The notes beneath the pieces are model-generated. The model saw nothing but the letters and a program-made list of their open reading frames with translations. It was not told the DNA's origin and did not search any database. Source: Bacillota bacterium (GTDB taxonomy: Bacteria > Bacillota > Clostridia > Acetivibrionales > JANLFN01). Taken from it: 64,000 bases of DNA. A program made the position numbers and the translations under genes. Shown piece after piece: positions 8,522 through 17,058 of this stretch (position 1 is its first letter; each line of letters starts with the position of its first letter). The stretch lies in NCBI GenBank assembly GCA_023421675.1, contig JAEZTC010000002.1:310001-374000 (forward strand), written 5' to 3'.

Positions 8522-9862
8522 ATGGTATTTGAGGGTTTATCGGGAAAGCTGCAGGAAACGGTAAGAAAACTAAGAGGTCAGGTAAGAGTAAACGAAAAAG
8601 ACGTCAAGGAAATGATGAGGGAGATAAAGCTCGCTCTTCTCGAAGCTGACGTTAACTTCAAGGTTGTAAAGGAATTCATTAACAAGGTATCCGAAAGGGC
8701 TGTAGGCCAGGATGTTCTTGAAAGCCTTACACCGGGGCAGCAGGTAATAAAGATAGTTCACGAAGAATTGATAGATCTGATGGGAAAGACCCAAAGCAAA
8801 ATCACCTTTTCCTCAAACCCGCCTTCAGTATATATGATGGTTGGACTTCAGGGTTCAGGTAAGACTACTTCATCAGGAAAGCTTGCAAACCTGCTCCGAA
8901 AGCAGGGAAAGAATCCTCTGCTTGTAGCATGTGATGTATACAGACCGGCTGCAATCAAGCAGCTGCAGGTTGTCGGAGGACAGCTTAACATACCTGTATT
9001 TGCAATTGACGACAAAACAGATCCTGTAGAAATAGCAAAAGCAGCTGTAAAGCATGCAATATCAAAGCTTTATGACGTAGTAATAATAGATACTGCAGGA
9101 CGTCTCCATATAAATGAAGAGCTGATGGAAGAGCTGTCAAACATCAAGAAGACTGTTAAGCCGCACGAAATTCTTCTTGTTGTAGATTCAATGACAGGTC
9201 AGGATGCAGTAAATGTTGCGGAATCATTTAATGAAAAGCTTCAAATAGATGGAGTCATTCTTACAAAGCTGGATGGTGATACAAGGGGCGGTGCTGCACT
9301 TTCAGTAAAATCAGTTACCGGAAAGCCAATCAAGTTTGCCGGTATGGGTGAAAAATTAAGCGACCTTGAACCTTTCTTCCCGGACAGAATGGCATCAAGG
9401 ATACTTGGAATGGGTGATGTCTTAAGCCTTATAGAAAAAGCGCAGGAAGCCTTTGATGAAAAGAAAGCATTAGAGCTTGAAAAGAAAATGCGCACAATGC
9501 AGTTTACTTTTGACGATTACCTTGACCAGATGCAGCAGCTTAAAAAGATGGGACCGCTTAATCAGATTCTTGGAATGCTTCCTGGTGTAGATAAGAAGGC
9601 CTTAAGCGGAATTAACTTTGATGAAAAGCAAATAGGCCATATAGAGGCCATGATTCAGTCAATGACTAAAAAGGAAAGAACAAATCCTTCAATAATAGAT
9701 GCAAGCAGGAAGAAAAGAATCGCTTCAGGCAGCGGAACATCAGTGCAAGAAATAAACAAGCTGCTTAAAGGTTTTGAAGAAATGAAAAAAATGATGAAGC
9801 AAATGAACGAAATGGGCAAGCGCGGTGGAAAAGGATTAGGAAAGTTTAAAATGCCTTTTTAG
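8522..9862 (+). CDS. ffh: Signal recognition particle protein Ffh
   Basis: 446 residues, full length. The N domain (1-85) is followed by the G domain with P-loop GLQGSGKTTSSGKL (about 105-118), ACDVYRPAAIKQL, DTAGRL, TKLDGDTRGG and FAGMGEKLSDLEPF. The Met-rich M domain (about 300-446) ends MKKMMKQMNEMGKRGGKGLG. Ffh is the GTPase that binds signal peptides and 4.5S/6S RNA and delivers ribosomes to FtsY and SecYEG. Second gene of the ylxM operon. Confidence 0.98.
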   Translation: MVFEGLSGKLQETVRKLRGQVRVNEKDVKEMMREIKLALLEADVNFKVVKEFINKVSERAVGQDVLESLTPGQQVIKIVHEELIDLMGKTQSKITFSSNPPSVYMMVGLQGSGKTTSSGKLANLLRKQGKNPLLVACDVYRPAAIKQLQVVGGQLNIPVFAIDDKTDPVEIAKAAVKHAISKLYDVVIIDTAGRLHINEELMEELSNIKKTVKPHEILLVVDSMTGQDAVNVAESFNEKLQIDGVILTKLDGDTRGGAALSVKSVTGKPIKFAGMGEKLSDLEPFFPDRMASRILGMGDVLSLIEKAQEAFDEKKALELEKKMRTMQFTFDDYLDQMQQLKKMGPLNQILGMLPGVDKKALSGINFDEKQIGHIEAMIQSMTKKERTNPSIIDASRKKRIASGSGTSVQEINKLLKGFEEMKKMMKQMNEMGKRGGKGLGKFKMPF

Positions 9863-9879
9863 AACGAAGTCATTTATGT

Positions 9880-9947
9880 ACTCCAACTTTCTTGCGTGAT
9901 TCTTTGGAAGCTCCAAACGAATCGGAGCAAGAGTTATAGAATGGAGT
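9880..9947 (+). ncRNA. Nested stem-loop in ffh-rpsP spacer (candidate structured RNA)
   Basis: Four pairs of complementary blocks nest inside one another: ACTCCA/TGGAGT (9880-9885/9942-9947), CTTGC/GCAAG (9891-9895/9927-9931), GATTC/GAATC (9898-9902/9919-9923) and GGA/TCC. No T-tract follows, so it is not a simple terminator. I do not recognise it as a known RNA class. It could be a leader for rpsP or a processing site. Confidence 0.45.
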
Positions 9948-10026
9948 TGACGAGTTAAACCGAAGACTTAGCAAATAATACGAAATATAAATACTTTACA
10001 TTTTCACCTGAAAGGGGGTGACTAGA

Positions 10027-10269
10027 TTGGTTAAAATCAGACTTAAGAGAATTGGGGCAAAGAAAAGTCCTTTCTATAGAATAGTAGTTGCTGACTCAAG
10101 ATATCCACGTGACGGCAGATTCATAGAAGAAATCGGTACTTATAATCCTCTTACTGATCCTGCAGAAGTTAAAATCAATGCAGAAAAAGCAGCAGAGTGG
10201 ATTAAGAACGGTGCACAGCCAACTGATACAGTAAGACAGTTAATGAAAAAGCAGGGAATATTACAATAA
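10027..10269 (+). CDS. rpsP: 30S ribosomal protein S16
   Basis: 80 residues from TTG 10027. Translation there gives the canonical opening MVKIRLKRIGAKKSPFYRIV, and AAGGGGGTGA lies upstream; the frame from GTG 10018 would add three non-family residues. ADSRYPRDGRFIEEIGTYNP is the S16 signature. It follows ffh and precedes khpA as in most Firmicutes. Confidence 0.97.
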   Translation: MVKIRLKRIGAKKSPFYRIVVADSRYPRDGRFIEEIGTYNPLTDPAEVKINAEKAAEWIKNGAQPTDTVRQLMKKQGILQ

Positions 10270-10326
10270 GATTTATTTATAATTGTTCCCAAACATTAAC
10301 GAGTTAGCTGCGGGAGGTAATGCCGT

Positions 10327-10557
10327 ATGAAAGAACTTCTTTTGACAATTGCCAGATCACTTGTTGATTATCCGGACGAAGTTGTAGTAAATGAAATAAA
10401 CGCGGAGAAATCAATTATCCTGGAGCTTAAGGTTTCCAAGGATGACATGGGTAAGGTAATAGGAAAGCAGGGAAGAATAGCCAAGGCTATAAGAACTGTA
10501 GTCAAGGCTGCAGCAACAAAGGAAAATATAAGAGTTGTTGTTGAGATAGTACAGTAG
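10327..10557 (+). CDS. khpA: KH-domain RNA-binding protein KhpA
   Basis: 76 residues, one KH domain. The GxxG loop is in MGKVIGKQGRIAKAIRTVV (about residues 46-64). KhpA (YlqC) forms a complex with KhpB/Jag and affects cell-wall growth and RNA metabolism in several Firmicutes. GGGAGG precedes the ATG. The 57-base gap after rpsP suggests the same operon. Confidence 0.95.
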   Translation: MKELLLTIARSLVDYPDEVVVNEINAEKSIILELKVSKDDMGKVIGKQGRIAKAIRTVVKAAATKENIRVVVEIVQ

Positions 10558-10580
10558 AGGGCGTATAAAAACGCTCTTTT
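10555..10580 (+). terminator. Hairpin overlapping the khpA stop
   Basis: AGAGGGCGT and ACGCTCT pair around ATAAA and are followed by TTTTA. Probably a partial terminator or attenuator inside the operon. Confidence 0.5.
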
Positions 10581-10587
10581 ACTTATA

Positions 10588-10641
10588 TCATGAAATTCAT
10601 TTACTCTTTCTTTTTATAAAAAGAGTTAGTGAATTTCATGA
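10588..10641 (+). promoter_or_regulatory. Long near-perfect hairpin between khpA and rimM
   Basis: TCATGAAATTCA at 10588-10599 pairs with TGAATTTCATGA ending at 10641. The inner arms ACTCTTT/AAAGAGT continue the stem to more than 20 bp with few mismatches. No T-run follows. It could be an RNase III processing site separating the rpsP-khpA and rimM-trmD halves of the transcript (inference). Confidence 0.55.
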
Positions 10642-10677
10642 CTTTTAAGTATTCATTATGATTATTGAGGTACAGTA

Positions 10678-11196
10678 ATGGAACAATATTTACAAATTGG
10701 CAAAATAGCAAATACACATGGAGTCAAGGGAGAAATCAAAGTTCTGCCGCTGACAGACGATCCTTCAAGGTATGAAACGCTTGATTGGGTGTATATAGAT
10801 AAAAACGGAAAACTCGAAAAAAACATAATAGAAGGCGTGAAATACTTTAAGAGCTTTGTAATTCTTAAGCTTAAAGGATTGGACAGCCCTGAGGATGCTG
10901 AAAAGTTAAAAAACCTGTTTCTTGTTATAGACAGAAAAAATGCAGTAAAGCTGCCTGAAGGCAGTTATTTTGTATGTGATCTGATAGACTGTGAAGTATT
11001 TGATGAACAGGGTGTAAGACTTGGTGTTTTAAGCAACATTATAGAAACCGGTAGTAATGATGTTTATGTTGTTAAATGCGAAGGAAAGAAGGATATTCTT
11101 GTACCTGCATTAAAAAGTGTTGTACTTGAAATATCCGTTAAAGATAGATTTATAAAGGTAAAACTGCCGGAGGGTCTGGTAGATGATGAAATTTGA
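10678..11196 (+). CDS. rimM: 16S rRNA processing protein RimM
   Basis: 172 residues. The N-terminal beta barrel begins YLQIGKIANTHGVKGEIKVL, the family signature. The C-terminal PRC barrel contains GVLSNIIETGSNDVYVVKC and DILVPALKSVVLEI. RimM assists 30S head assembly together with S19. Its stop overlaps the trmD start by 14 bases, indicating translational coupling. Confidence 0.97.
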   Translation: MEQYLQIGKIANTHGVKGEIKVLPLTDDPSRYETLDWVYIDKNGKLEKNIIEGVKYFKSFVILKLKGLDSPEDAEKLKNLFLVIDRKNAVKLPEGSYFVCDLIDCEVFDEQGVRLGVLSNIIETGSNDVYVVKCEGKKDILVPALKSVVLEISVKDRFIKVKLPEGLVDDEI

Positions 11197-11908
11197 CGTA
11201 CTTACCATTTTCCCTGATATGATCAATTACGTAATGCAGCAAAGCATCATAGGCAGGGCTCAGGAAAGCGGATTAATAAAGGTCAGTTCTATAAATATCC
11301 GGGATTTTTCAAAAAATAAACATAAAAGAACAGATGATTATCCATATGGCGGCGGCAGTGGAATGGTTATGACTGCACAGCCAATTTTTGATGCTTACAG
11401 TTCTATAATAGATGGACTTGAAAAAAAGCCAAGGGTTATTTATATGAGCCCGCAAGGAAGGGTCCTTACACAGGAGATGGCACGAAAGTTCAGTGAGGAA
11501 GAACATCTTGTCATATTGTGCGGACATTATGAAGGCGTAGATGAAAGAATCCTTGAAGAAATAGTTGACGAAGAGGTGTCAATAGGTGATTATGTGCTTA
11601 CAGGCGGCGAACTGCCGGCAATGGTGCTTATTGACTGTATTAGCAGAATGGTTCCCGGAGTTTTGACAAACGAGGACTCTAATCTCAAGGAATCACATTA
11701 TGATGGGGTTCTTGAATATCCTCAATATACAAGGCCGGAAGAGTTCAATGGAAAAAAAGTACCTGACGTACTGATGTCAGGACATCATGCAAATATTGAA
11801 GCGTGGAGGCGGAAACAATCTTTGATCAGGACACGGGATAAAAGACCGGATTTATTTGAAAAGTTAGAACTGACTAAGGAAGATAAAAAACTTTTAATGG
11901 AAGAGTAA
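11183..11908 (+). CDS. trmD: tRNA (guanine37-N1)-methyltransferase TrmD
   Basis: 241 residues, a SPOUT (trefoil-knot) methyltransferase. MKFDVLTIFPDMINYVMQQS opens the protein; YGGGSGMVMTAQPI, ILCGHYEGVDERILE and SIGDYVLTGGELPAMVLID form the knot and SAM site. It makes m1G37, preventing +1 frameshifts. Two adjacent ATGs (11183 and 11186) are possible starts; GGAGG at 11169 serves either. A terminator follows directly. The usual next gene, rplS, is absent here and lies at 40409 on the other strand. Confidence 0.97.
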   Translation: MMKFDVLTIFPDMINYVMQQSIIGRAQESGLIKVSSINIRDFSKNKHKRTDDYPYGGGSGMVMTAQPIFDAYSSIIDGLEKKPRVIYMSPQGRVLTQEMARKFSEEEHLVILCGHYEGVDERILEEIVDEEVSIGDYVLTGGELPAMVLIDCISRMVPGVLTNEDSNLKESHYDGVLEYPQYTRPEEFNGKKVPDVLMSGHHANIEAWRRKQSLIRTRDKRPDLFEKLELTKEDKKLLMEE

Positions 11909-11937
11909 GACCGGATGAATAACCACCCGGTCTTTTT
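11909..11937 (+). terminator. Terminator after trmD
   Basis: GACCGG/CCGGTC hairpin followed immediately by TTTTTATT. It closes the ylxM-trmD operon. Confidence 0.85.
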
Positions 11938-11941
11938 ATTG

Positions 11942-12457
11942 TTACCAGGTTTGCTTATGTATTCTTTCAACCTTAAACCTGTTTTCTGCTTTTCTTGTTT
12001 CATCAGGATAGCCTAAAGCAATTAATGAAAAAGGAACAATTCCTTCTGGAAGCTTAAGTACTCTTTTGACTATATCCATGGATTCATCACCATAAGGGTT
12101 TATTCCCATAAAAGATGAACCAACTCCCAGAGAATTTGCCGTCAGCATTATATTATGTGCTGCAAACGCGCAGTCCTGCTGCCAGAAAAATTCCAGTTTT
12201 GTTATACCAGGTTCACCACAAATGCCTATTGCAATAGGTGCATTTTTAAGCTGAGTCATACCTGAATGAATTTTTGAAAGCTCACACAGAATTTCCTTAT
12301 CAGTAATTACTACAAAGTGCCAAGGCTGCTGATTACATGCTGAAGGAGCGTACATAGCTGCTTCAAGTATCTGGTTTAAAACATCATCTGATATATTCTC
12401 ATTTTTATACTTTCTGATACTTCTTCTTGTAAATATATTTTGTAAAGTTTCATTCAT
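11942..12457 (-). CDS. Nitroreductase-family flavoprotein
   Basis: 171 residues. FTRRSIRKYKNENISDDVLN opens with the FMN-contacting RRSIRxY motif. ILEAAMYAPSACNQQPWHFV and DCAFAAHNIMLTANSLGVGS are classic nitroreductase segments, and IALGYPDET lies near the end. It probably reduces quinones, nitro groups or similar electrophiles with NAD(P)H. It is divergent from an HxlR-type regulator at 12623. Their 165-bp spacer would hold both promoters, a layout like a regulator and its target. Confidence 0.9.
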   Translation of the reverse strand: MNETLQNIFTRRSIRKYKNENISDDVLNQILEAAMYAPSACNQQPWHFVVITDKEILCELSKIHSGMTQLKNAPIAIGICGEPGITKLEFFWQQDCAFAAHNIMLTANSLGVGSSFMGINPYGDESMDIVKRVLKLPEGIVPFSLIALGYPDETRKAENRFKVERIHKQTW

Positions 12458-12622
12458 GTTCTTTCACTCCTCACTGTTTTATGGTATAAGATTATATTAA
12501 GAGGATAATTTGTTCAAGTATGCACTTTTTTGTGGCATGGTTACTGAAAATATACTGTAAAGAGCAATAACATAAAAAATGTTAGTTCTAAAGATGATGC
12601 GATTGGGGACATGGGGGTTATA

Positions 12623-12964
12623 ATGATAGATTTCAATGGTAAAAAGTATGAATGTCCGGTGGAAATGACGGTTGATCTTATAGGCGGTAAATGGAAGGTT
12701 TTGATTTTGTGGCATCTTTCTGAAGGGACCTTAAGGTTTAACAGCCTTAAAAGATTCTTTCCTGATATTACTCAGAAAATGCTTACCCAGCAGCTTCGCG
12801 ATATGGAAGCAAACGGCCTTGTTGATCGTAAGGTTTATGCACAGGTTCCACCAAGAGTTGAATATTCACTGACTCCTCTGGGAAAATCCATAATGCCTGT
12901 CATTTATTCAATGAACTCATGGGGGACAGAATTTATGAAAAAGCTTCAAAACAGCAATTCTTAA
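12623..12964 (+). CDS. HxlR-family winged-helix regulator (HypR-like)
   Basis: 113 residues from ATG 12623, chosen because GGGGG lies just before it; the codon at 12611 has no site. KYECPVEMTVDLIGGKWKVL is the HxlR opening with a single conserved Cys (C11). QKMLTQQLRDMEANGLVDRK is the recognition helix and wing, and SLTPLGKSIMPVI the dimer helix. The CPVE..D.IGGKWK context resembles B. subtilis HypR, a thiol-based sensor that controls a nitroreductase gene. That role is inferred from the neighbour. Confidence 0.88.
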   Translation: MIDFNGKKYECPVEMTVDLIGGKWKVLILWHLSEGTLRFNSLKRFFPDITQKMLTQQLRDMEANGLVDRKVYAQVPPRVEYSLTPLGKSIMPVIYSMNSWGTEFMKKLQNSNS

Positions 12965-13074
12965 GAAATTTGTAATAAATTCATCTACTTTTTTGTAAAA
13001 AGTGCCTGCTAATATGGTTATATAAGGCAGGTGATTTTTTATGCTTCAAAATACTTTTTTATTGGAGAGTTCCT

Positions 13075-13770
13075 ATGGATAAGCTTACAGTTCTTGTGTG
13101 TGATGATGATACAGCTATTGTTAATGCTTTGGAGGTATATTTAAAAAATGAAAAATATAACGTCCTGAAGGCCTACACGGGGAATGAAGTCCTGAATATT
13201 TTAAAAACGCAGCAGGTACACCTTATAGTAATGGATATTATGATGCCTGGTATGGATGGACTTACTGCTACAATAAAAATCAGGGAAGACAGAAACATTC
13301 CTATAATAATGCTTTCAGCCAAGTCTGAAGACACTGATAAAATAACAGGGCTTAATTTCGGGGCAGATGACTATGTTACAAAACCGTTTAACCCACTTGA
13401 GCTTATGGCAAGGGTAAGGTCACAAATGCGCCGGTATACTTCACTTGGAAGTATGGAAGAGAAAAAGGGTGTAATCAAAACAGGAGGTCTTGAGCTTGAT
13501 ACTGAAGCAAAAGAGGTTCGAATTGATGGTCAGTATATCAGGCTGACTGCTACAGAATATGGAATAATGGAATTTTTAATGAAAAACATGGGAAGGGTTT
13601 TTTCGATAGAGCAGATATTTGAAAATGTCTGGAATGAGCCGTCATTTTCTGTGGAGGGCACTGTTTCGGTACATATAAGACGCATACGAGAAAAAATCGA
13701 GATAAACCCGAAGGACCCAAAATATCTTAAGGTGGTGTGGGGAATTGGATACAAAATTGAAAAACTTTAA
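13075..13770 (+). CDS. OmpR/PhoB-family response regulator
   Basis: 231 residues. The receiver domain has acidic pocket DDD near residue 10, phospho-acceptor D54 in LIVMDIMMPGMDGL, and K103 in DDYVTKPFNPLEL. The C-terminal winged helix (about 130-231) includes LTATEYGIMEFLMKN and FSVEGTVSVHIRRIREKIE. GGAG lies upstream. It overlaps the following kinase by 26 bases, so both are made from one mRNA. Confidence 0.96.
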   Translation: MDKLTVLVCDDDTAIVNALEVYLKNEKYNVLKAYTGNEVLNILKTQQVHLIVMDIMMPGMDGLTATIKIREDRNIPIIMLSAKSEDTDKITGLNFGADDYVTKPFNPLELMARVRSQMRRYTSLGSMEEKKGVIKTGGLELDTEAKEVRIDGQYIRLTATEYGIMEFLMKNMGRVFSIEQIFENVWNEPSFSVEGTVSVHIRRIREKIEINPKDPKYLKVVWGIGYKIEKL

Positions 13771-15694
13771 ATACTCAAATAAAGCAAAAGTAATTGCATA
13801 TATTCTTATTTTGATATTTGCAACCGCTGCAGCATTATCGGCAATATATCTTTCAAAAAATAGTGACTTAATAACAAGTAAGTATTATTATGATACATTA
13901 GAATTTAAATTAGAATTTGAACCATTAGTAGCAAAGGCGATTTCATTAAATTCAAATTATGAACAATTAAAAAATTCTTATGAAATTGCTAAAAATAAAA
14001 TTTCTACAAGGATAAAATCCATCCAAAATGAACTTAATAAATATGTTAATTTTTACTATTATATAGAGAACTCAAACAATAAAGGCTATTTTACAAATCT
14101 TCATGTGGACAATGCTCTGGATATATTAAAGAATCAATCAACACTAATAACATTTAATGAATTTGAAACTGACAAATTATCTTTTGGAAGAGAACACATC
14201 CATGAAATGTTGGAAGGGACCCCTTATAATATTTATGCTGCTGTTGTTGATACACTAAAACCGGGAGATGCATTTTATGATCTTGCAGAAAGGTTTCAGA
14301 ACATAAATAAAAATTATCCTTACATACTTGCAGCTTTTTTAGTATCATTGGCTGCTGCTATTGCACTGTTTATTTATCTTTCAGTAGTTACAGGACGCAA
14401 AGAAAAAAAGGGTAAAATAACAAGGCTGCTAAATGATAGAATTTTTATGGATATATATACTACAGCATTGCTTTTGATTTATGCGATATCATATCAAGCC
14501 TTACTTCAATTTTCGTTTAAGCTTGAAATTTTAATCCCGTTAATTCTGGTATTCATTATTGATGTGCTTCTTGGAGTATCGTATGCATTATCAATGATAA
14601 GACAGATTAAAAATCGGACTATATTAAAGAATACACTTTTGTATAGAATATATCAATTTATTAAAAACACGGCTGTGATTCTCAGAGAACCACATATTTT
14701 AAAAGGCTGGTTTATCATACTGTTATTGTTTTATGGACTAATGAATGTATTACTTACAAGTGTATATACAGATATAGATAACACCTTTTTAATATTTCTT
14801 ATTATAGTATTAAATATTTCTGCAGTATGTCTTGTAGTAAAATGGGTATCATCATTACTTAGAATAATCAGTGCAGTAAATGAGATGTCAAAGGGCAGCC
14901 TAAACTATACTTTTGATACATCAGGTATATCGCTTACATTTGCTGGATTTGCACAGTCAATAAAGAATATGGGTGATGGCTTGAACAAAGCAGTTTCAGA
15001 GGCAGTTAAAGCAGAAAGAATGAGAACTGACCTTATAACAAATGTTTCACACGATTTGAAGACACCGCTTACTTCTATAATCAATTATGTAGACTTGTTA
15101 AAAAATGAAATACCATGCAGCAGTAAGTCGCAGGAGTATTTGGCTATACTTGAGGATAAATCCGCAAGGCTTAAAGTGCTGATAGAGGATCTAATGGAAG
15201 CCAGTAAAGTATCAAGCGGCAATATTGCAGTAAACCTGGATAATCTGGATTTAAATCAGCTAATGATACAGGCTTTGGGAGAACTGCAGGAGAAGCTTGA
15301 AGCTTCAAGTCTGGAAGTAATACTTGAATCAAAAGATAAGAATGTTCACATTCTGGCAGATGGAAGACATATGTGGAGGGTTGCAGAAAACCTTTTATCA
15401 AATGTAGTTAAGTATTCAATGCCTAATACACGGGTTTATGTAAGTATTGCAAAGATAGCTGACAAGGGTGTCCTTACAATTAAAAATATTTCAAAAACTC
15501 CGCTTAATATAAGCCCTGAACAGCTTACAGAACGTTTTGTCAGAGGAGACGAATCAAGAACGACAGAGGGTTCGGGATTGGGCCTGTCGATAGCTCAAAG
15601 CCTTGTAAATATTCAGAATGGAAACCTTGCAATTGAAATTGATGGAGACTTGTTCAAGGTGAGCGTACAAATACCGTTAACTACAAACATTTAG
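13745..15694 (+). CDS. Sensor histidine kinase, multi-membrane-span
   Basis: 649 residues from TTG 13745 inside the regulator gene. One TM helix lies near the N-terminus (about 14-35). An extracytoplasmic region of about 150 residues follows, then six or so hydrophobic segments (about 195-390). The HisKA box is TNVSHDLKTPLTSIINYVDL with H436. The N-box is RVAENLLSNVVKYSM and the G-box EGSGLGLSIAQSL. The segment between them (GVLTIKNISKTPLNI) has a degenerate D-box: D-x-G is replaced by K-N-I. This resembles VanS-like and cell-envelope sensors of clostridia. The signal is unknown. Confidence 0.93.
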   Translation: MDTKLKNFKYSNKAKVIAYILILIFATAAALSAIYLSKNSDLITSKYYYDTLEFKLEFEPLVAKAISLNSNYEQLKNSYEIAKNKISTRIKSIQNELNKYVNFYYYIENSNNKGYFTNLHVDNALDILKNQSTLITFNEFETDKLSFGREHIHEMLEGTPYNIYAAVVDTLKPGDAFYDLAERFQNINKNYPYILAAFLVSLAAAIALFIYLSVVTGRKEKKGKITRLLNDRIFMDIYTTALLLIYAISYQALLQFSFKLEILIPLILVFIIDVLLGVSYALSMIRQIKNRTILKNTLLYRIYQFIKNTAVILREPHILKGWFIILLLFYGLMNVLLTSVYTDIDNTFLIFLIIVLNISAVCLVVKWVSSLLRIISAVNEMSKGSLNYTFDTSGISLTFAGFAQSIKNMGDGLNKAVSEAVKAERMRTDLITNVSHDLKTPLTSIINYVDLLKNEIPCSSKSQEYLAILEDKSARLKVLIEDLMEASKVSSGNIAVNLDNLDLNQLMIQALGELQEKLEASSLEVILESKDKNVHILADGRHMWRVAENLLSNVVKYSMPNTRVYVSIAKIADKGVLTIKNISKTPLNISPEQLTERFVRGDESRTTEGSGLGLSIAQSLVNIQNGNLAIEIDGDLFKVSVQIPLTTNI

Positions 15695-15783
15695 AAAAAA
15701 ACGCTTCAAAACTCAAATAAACATGTTATAATAAGTTGCGGATACAACAAATACAGCATAAATCGCAGCAGGGGGCCAGTAAA

Positions 15784-17058
15784 ATGGGTTTTGATGCTAA
15801 CAAAAATAACATGGATACTAAAAGATATATTGAACTTAACGTGTCTGACGGTGGCAACATAAATCTTCCGAAAGAAATTTTAAGCCAGCTTAGTATCTCA
15901 AAAGGCGGAAATATAAGGTGTAAAATCAAAGATGGCAAGGTTGTTCTTTTGCCGGATATAAACAGGCTTTCAAGGGTTTATATTGAAACTACATCCAGAT
16001 GCAATTTGTCCTGCACTACCTGTATAAGAAACTCCTGGGGAGAACCTATGGGTGATATGAGCATAGAAACCTTTGAAAGCATGGTAAATCAACTCAAGGA
16101 AATTGATTCAATACAATCGGTAATGTTCGGTGGGTTTGGAGAACCTATGGCTAACAGGTACATTGTTGAAATGATTAAAGCCATTAAACGATTGGGCTTG
16201 AAGGCTGAAATTACATCCAATGGAACACTTTTAAATGAAAAATTGATTAATGATTTATATGATGCGGCGCTTGATACTATCTGGGTTTCTTTTGATGGCA
16301 CAAGCGCTGAAAGTTTTGAAGATGTTAGGGCAGGAGCAAGCTTTAAAAAGGTTGTAGAGAGCCTTAAATACATTAAAAGGATAAATATTTCCAGTAATCG
16401 CAAATTACAGGTAGGGCTTGCTTTTGTTGCAATGAAGAGGAATATAAATGATTTGATGAAAATTAATAATCTAATTAATGAAACCGGTGCAACAGCAGTA
16501 TCTATTAGCAATGTACTTCCATATACAGATGATATGCAGTCTGAAATGCTTTGCAGCCTTGCAATAGCAAAAAGTAATCTTAGAAAATCTCAAAGGGAGG
16601 CAGACATCAATCTCCCGAGAATAGACTATTCTGAATTTACCAAGGATCCTATTCATCATTTGAAACAAACAAATAAAACACTGCTGCTTAAAAATGATAT
16701 TGAATCCTGGGAAAGCCAGTGCAGATTTATTGAAGACAGGTGCACATTTGTACGGTGGGACGGGAAAGTAAGTCCGTGCATGGGACTGCTCCACTCTTAT
16801 AAGACCTTCTTAAATGGTATTGAAAGAAATATAGAGGCTTATTCTGTTGGAAACATTTCTGAAAAATCTCTAAAAGACATATGGAACAGTAAAGAATATA
16901 TTGATTTTCGCAGGAAGGTTAATGATTTTGATTTCTCGCCTTGTTATGTATGCGGTGGGTGTGATAATTTCGAATCAAACAAAGAAGATTGTTTGGGAAA
17001 CAAATTCCCTACCTGCGGGGCCTGTTTGTGGGCCCAGGGCATTATACAATGCCCTTAA
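15784..17058 (+). CDS. Radical SAM/SPASM protein with N-terminal AbrB-like domain
   Basis: 424 residues from ATG 15784, preceded by CAGGGGG; the frame runs open upstream to 15736 without a site. Residues 14-58 (for example NINLPKEILSQLSISKGGNI and DGKVVLLP) match the SpoVT/AbrB swapped-hairpin pattern. The radical SAM motif C73-x3-C77-x2-C80 follows (SRCNLSCTTC). The C-terminus is SPASM-like with many Cys: CRFIEDRCTFVRWDGKVSPC, PCYVCGGCDNF, DCLGNKFPTCGACLWAQG and a last Cys. The C-terminal pattern resembles the tungsten-cofactor oxidoreductase maturase group from memory. No tungsten oxidoreductase gene lies nearby, so the substrate is unknown. Confidence 0.85.
   Translation: MGFDANKNNMDTKRYIELNVSDGGNINLPKEILSQLSISKGGNIRCKIKDGKVVLLPDINRLSRVYIETTSRCNLSCTTCIRNSWGEPMGDMSIETFESMVNQLKEIDSIQSVMFGGFGEPMANRYIVEMIKAIKRLGLKAEITSNGTLLNEKLINDLYDAALDTIWVSFDGTSAESFEDVRAGASFKKVVESLKYIKRINISSNRKLQVGLAFVAMKRNINDLMKINNLINETGATAVSISNVLPYTDDMQSEMLCSLAIAKSNLRKSQREADINLPRIDYSEFTKDPIHHLKQTNKTLLLKNDIESWESQCRFIEDRCTFVRWDGKVSPCMGLLHSYKTFLNGIERNIEAYSVGNISEKSLKDIWNSKEYIDFRRKVNDFDFSPCYVCGGCDNFESNKEDCLGNKFPTCGACLWAQGIIQCP

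Noticed and set aside
9863..10017. SRP RNA gene next to ffh
   Set aside because: The nested hairpin lacks the conserved GGAA tetraloop/GCAGG symmetric loop of the SRP Alu/S domain.
15784..17058. Firm call as tungsten oxidoreductase maturase
   Set aside because: The C-terminal Cys pattern is suggestive only from memory and no tungsten enzyme gene is adjacent, so the specific name was not used.
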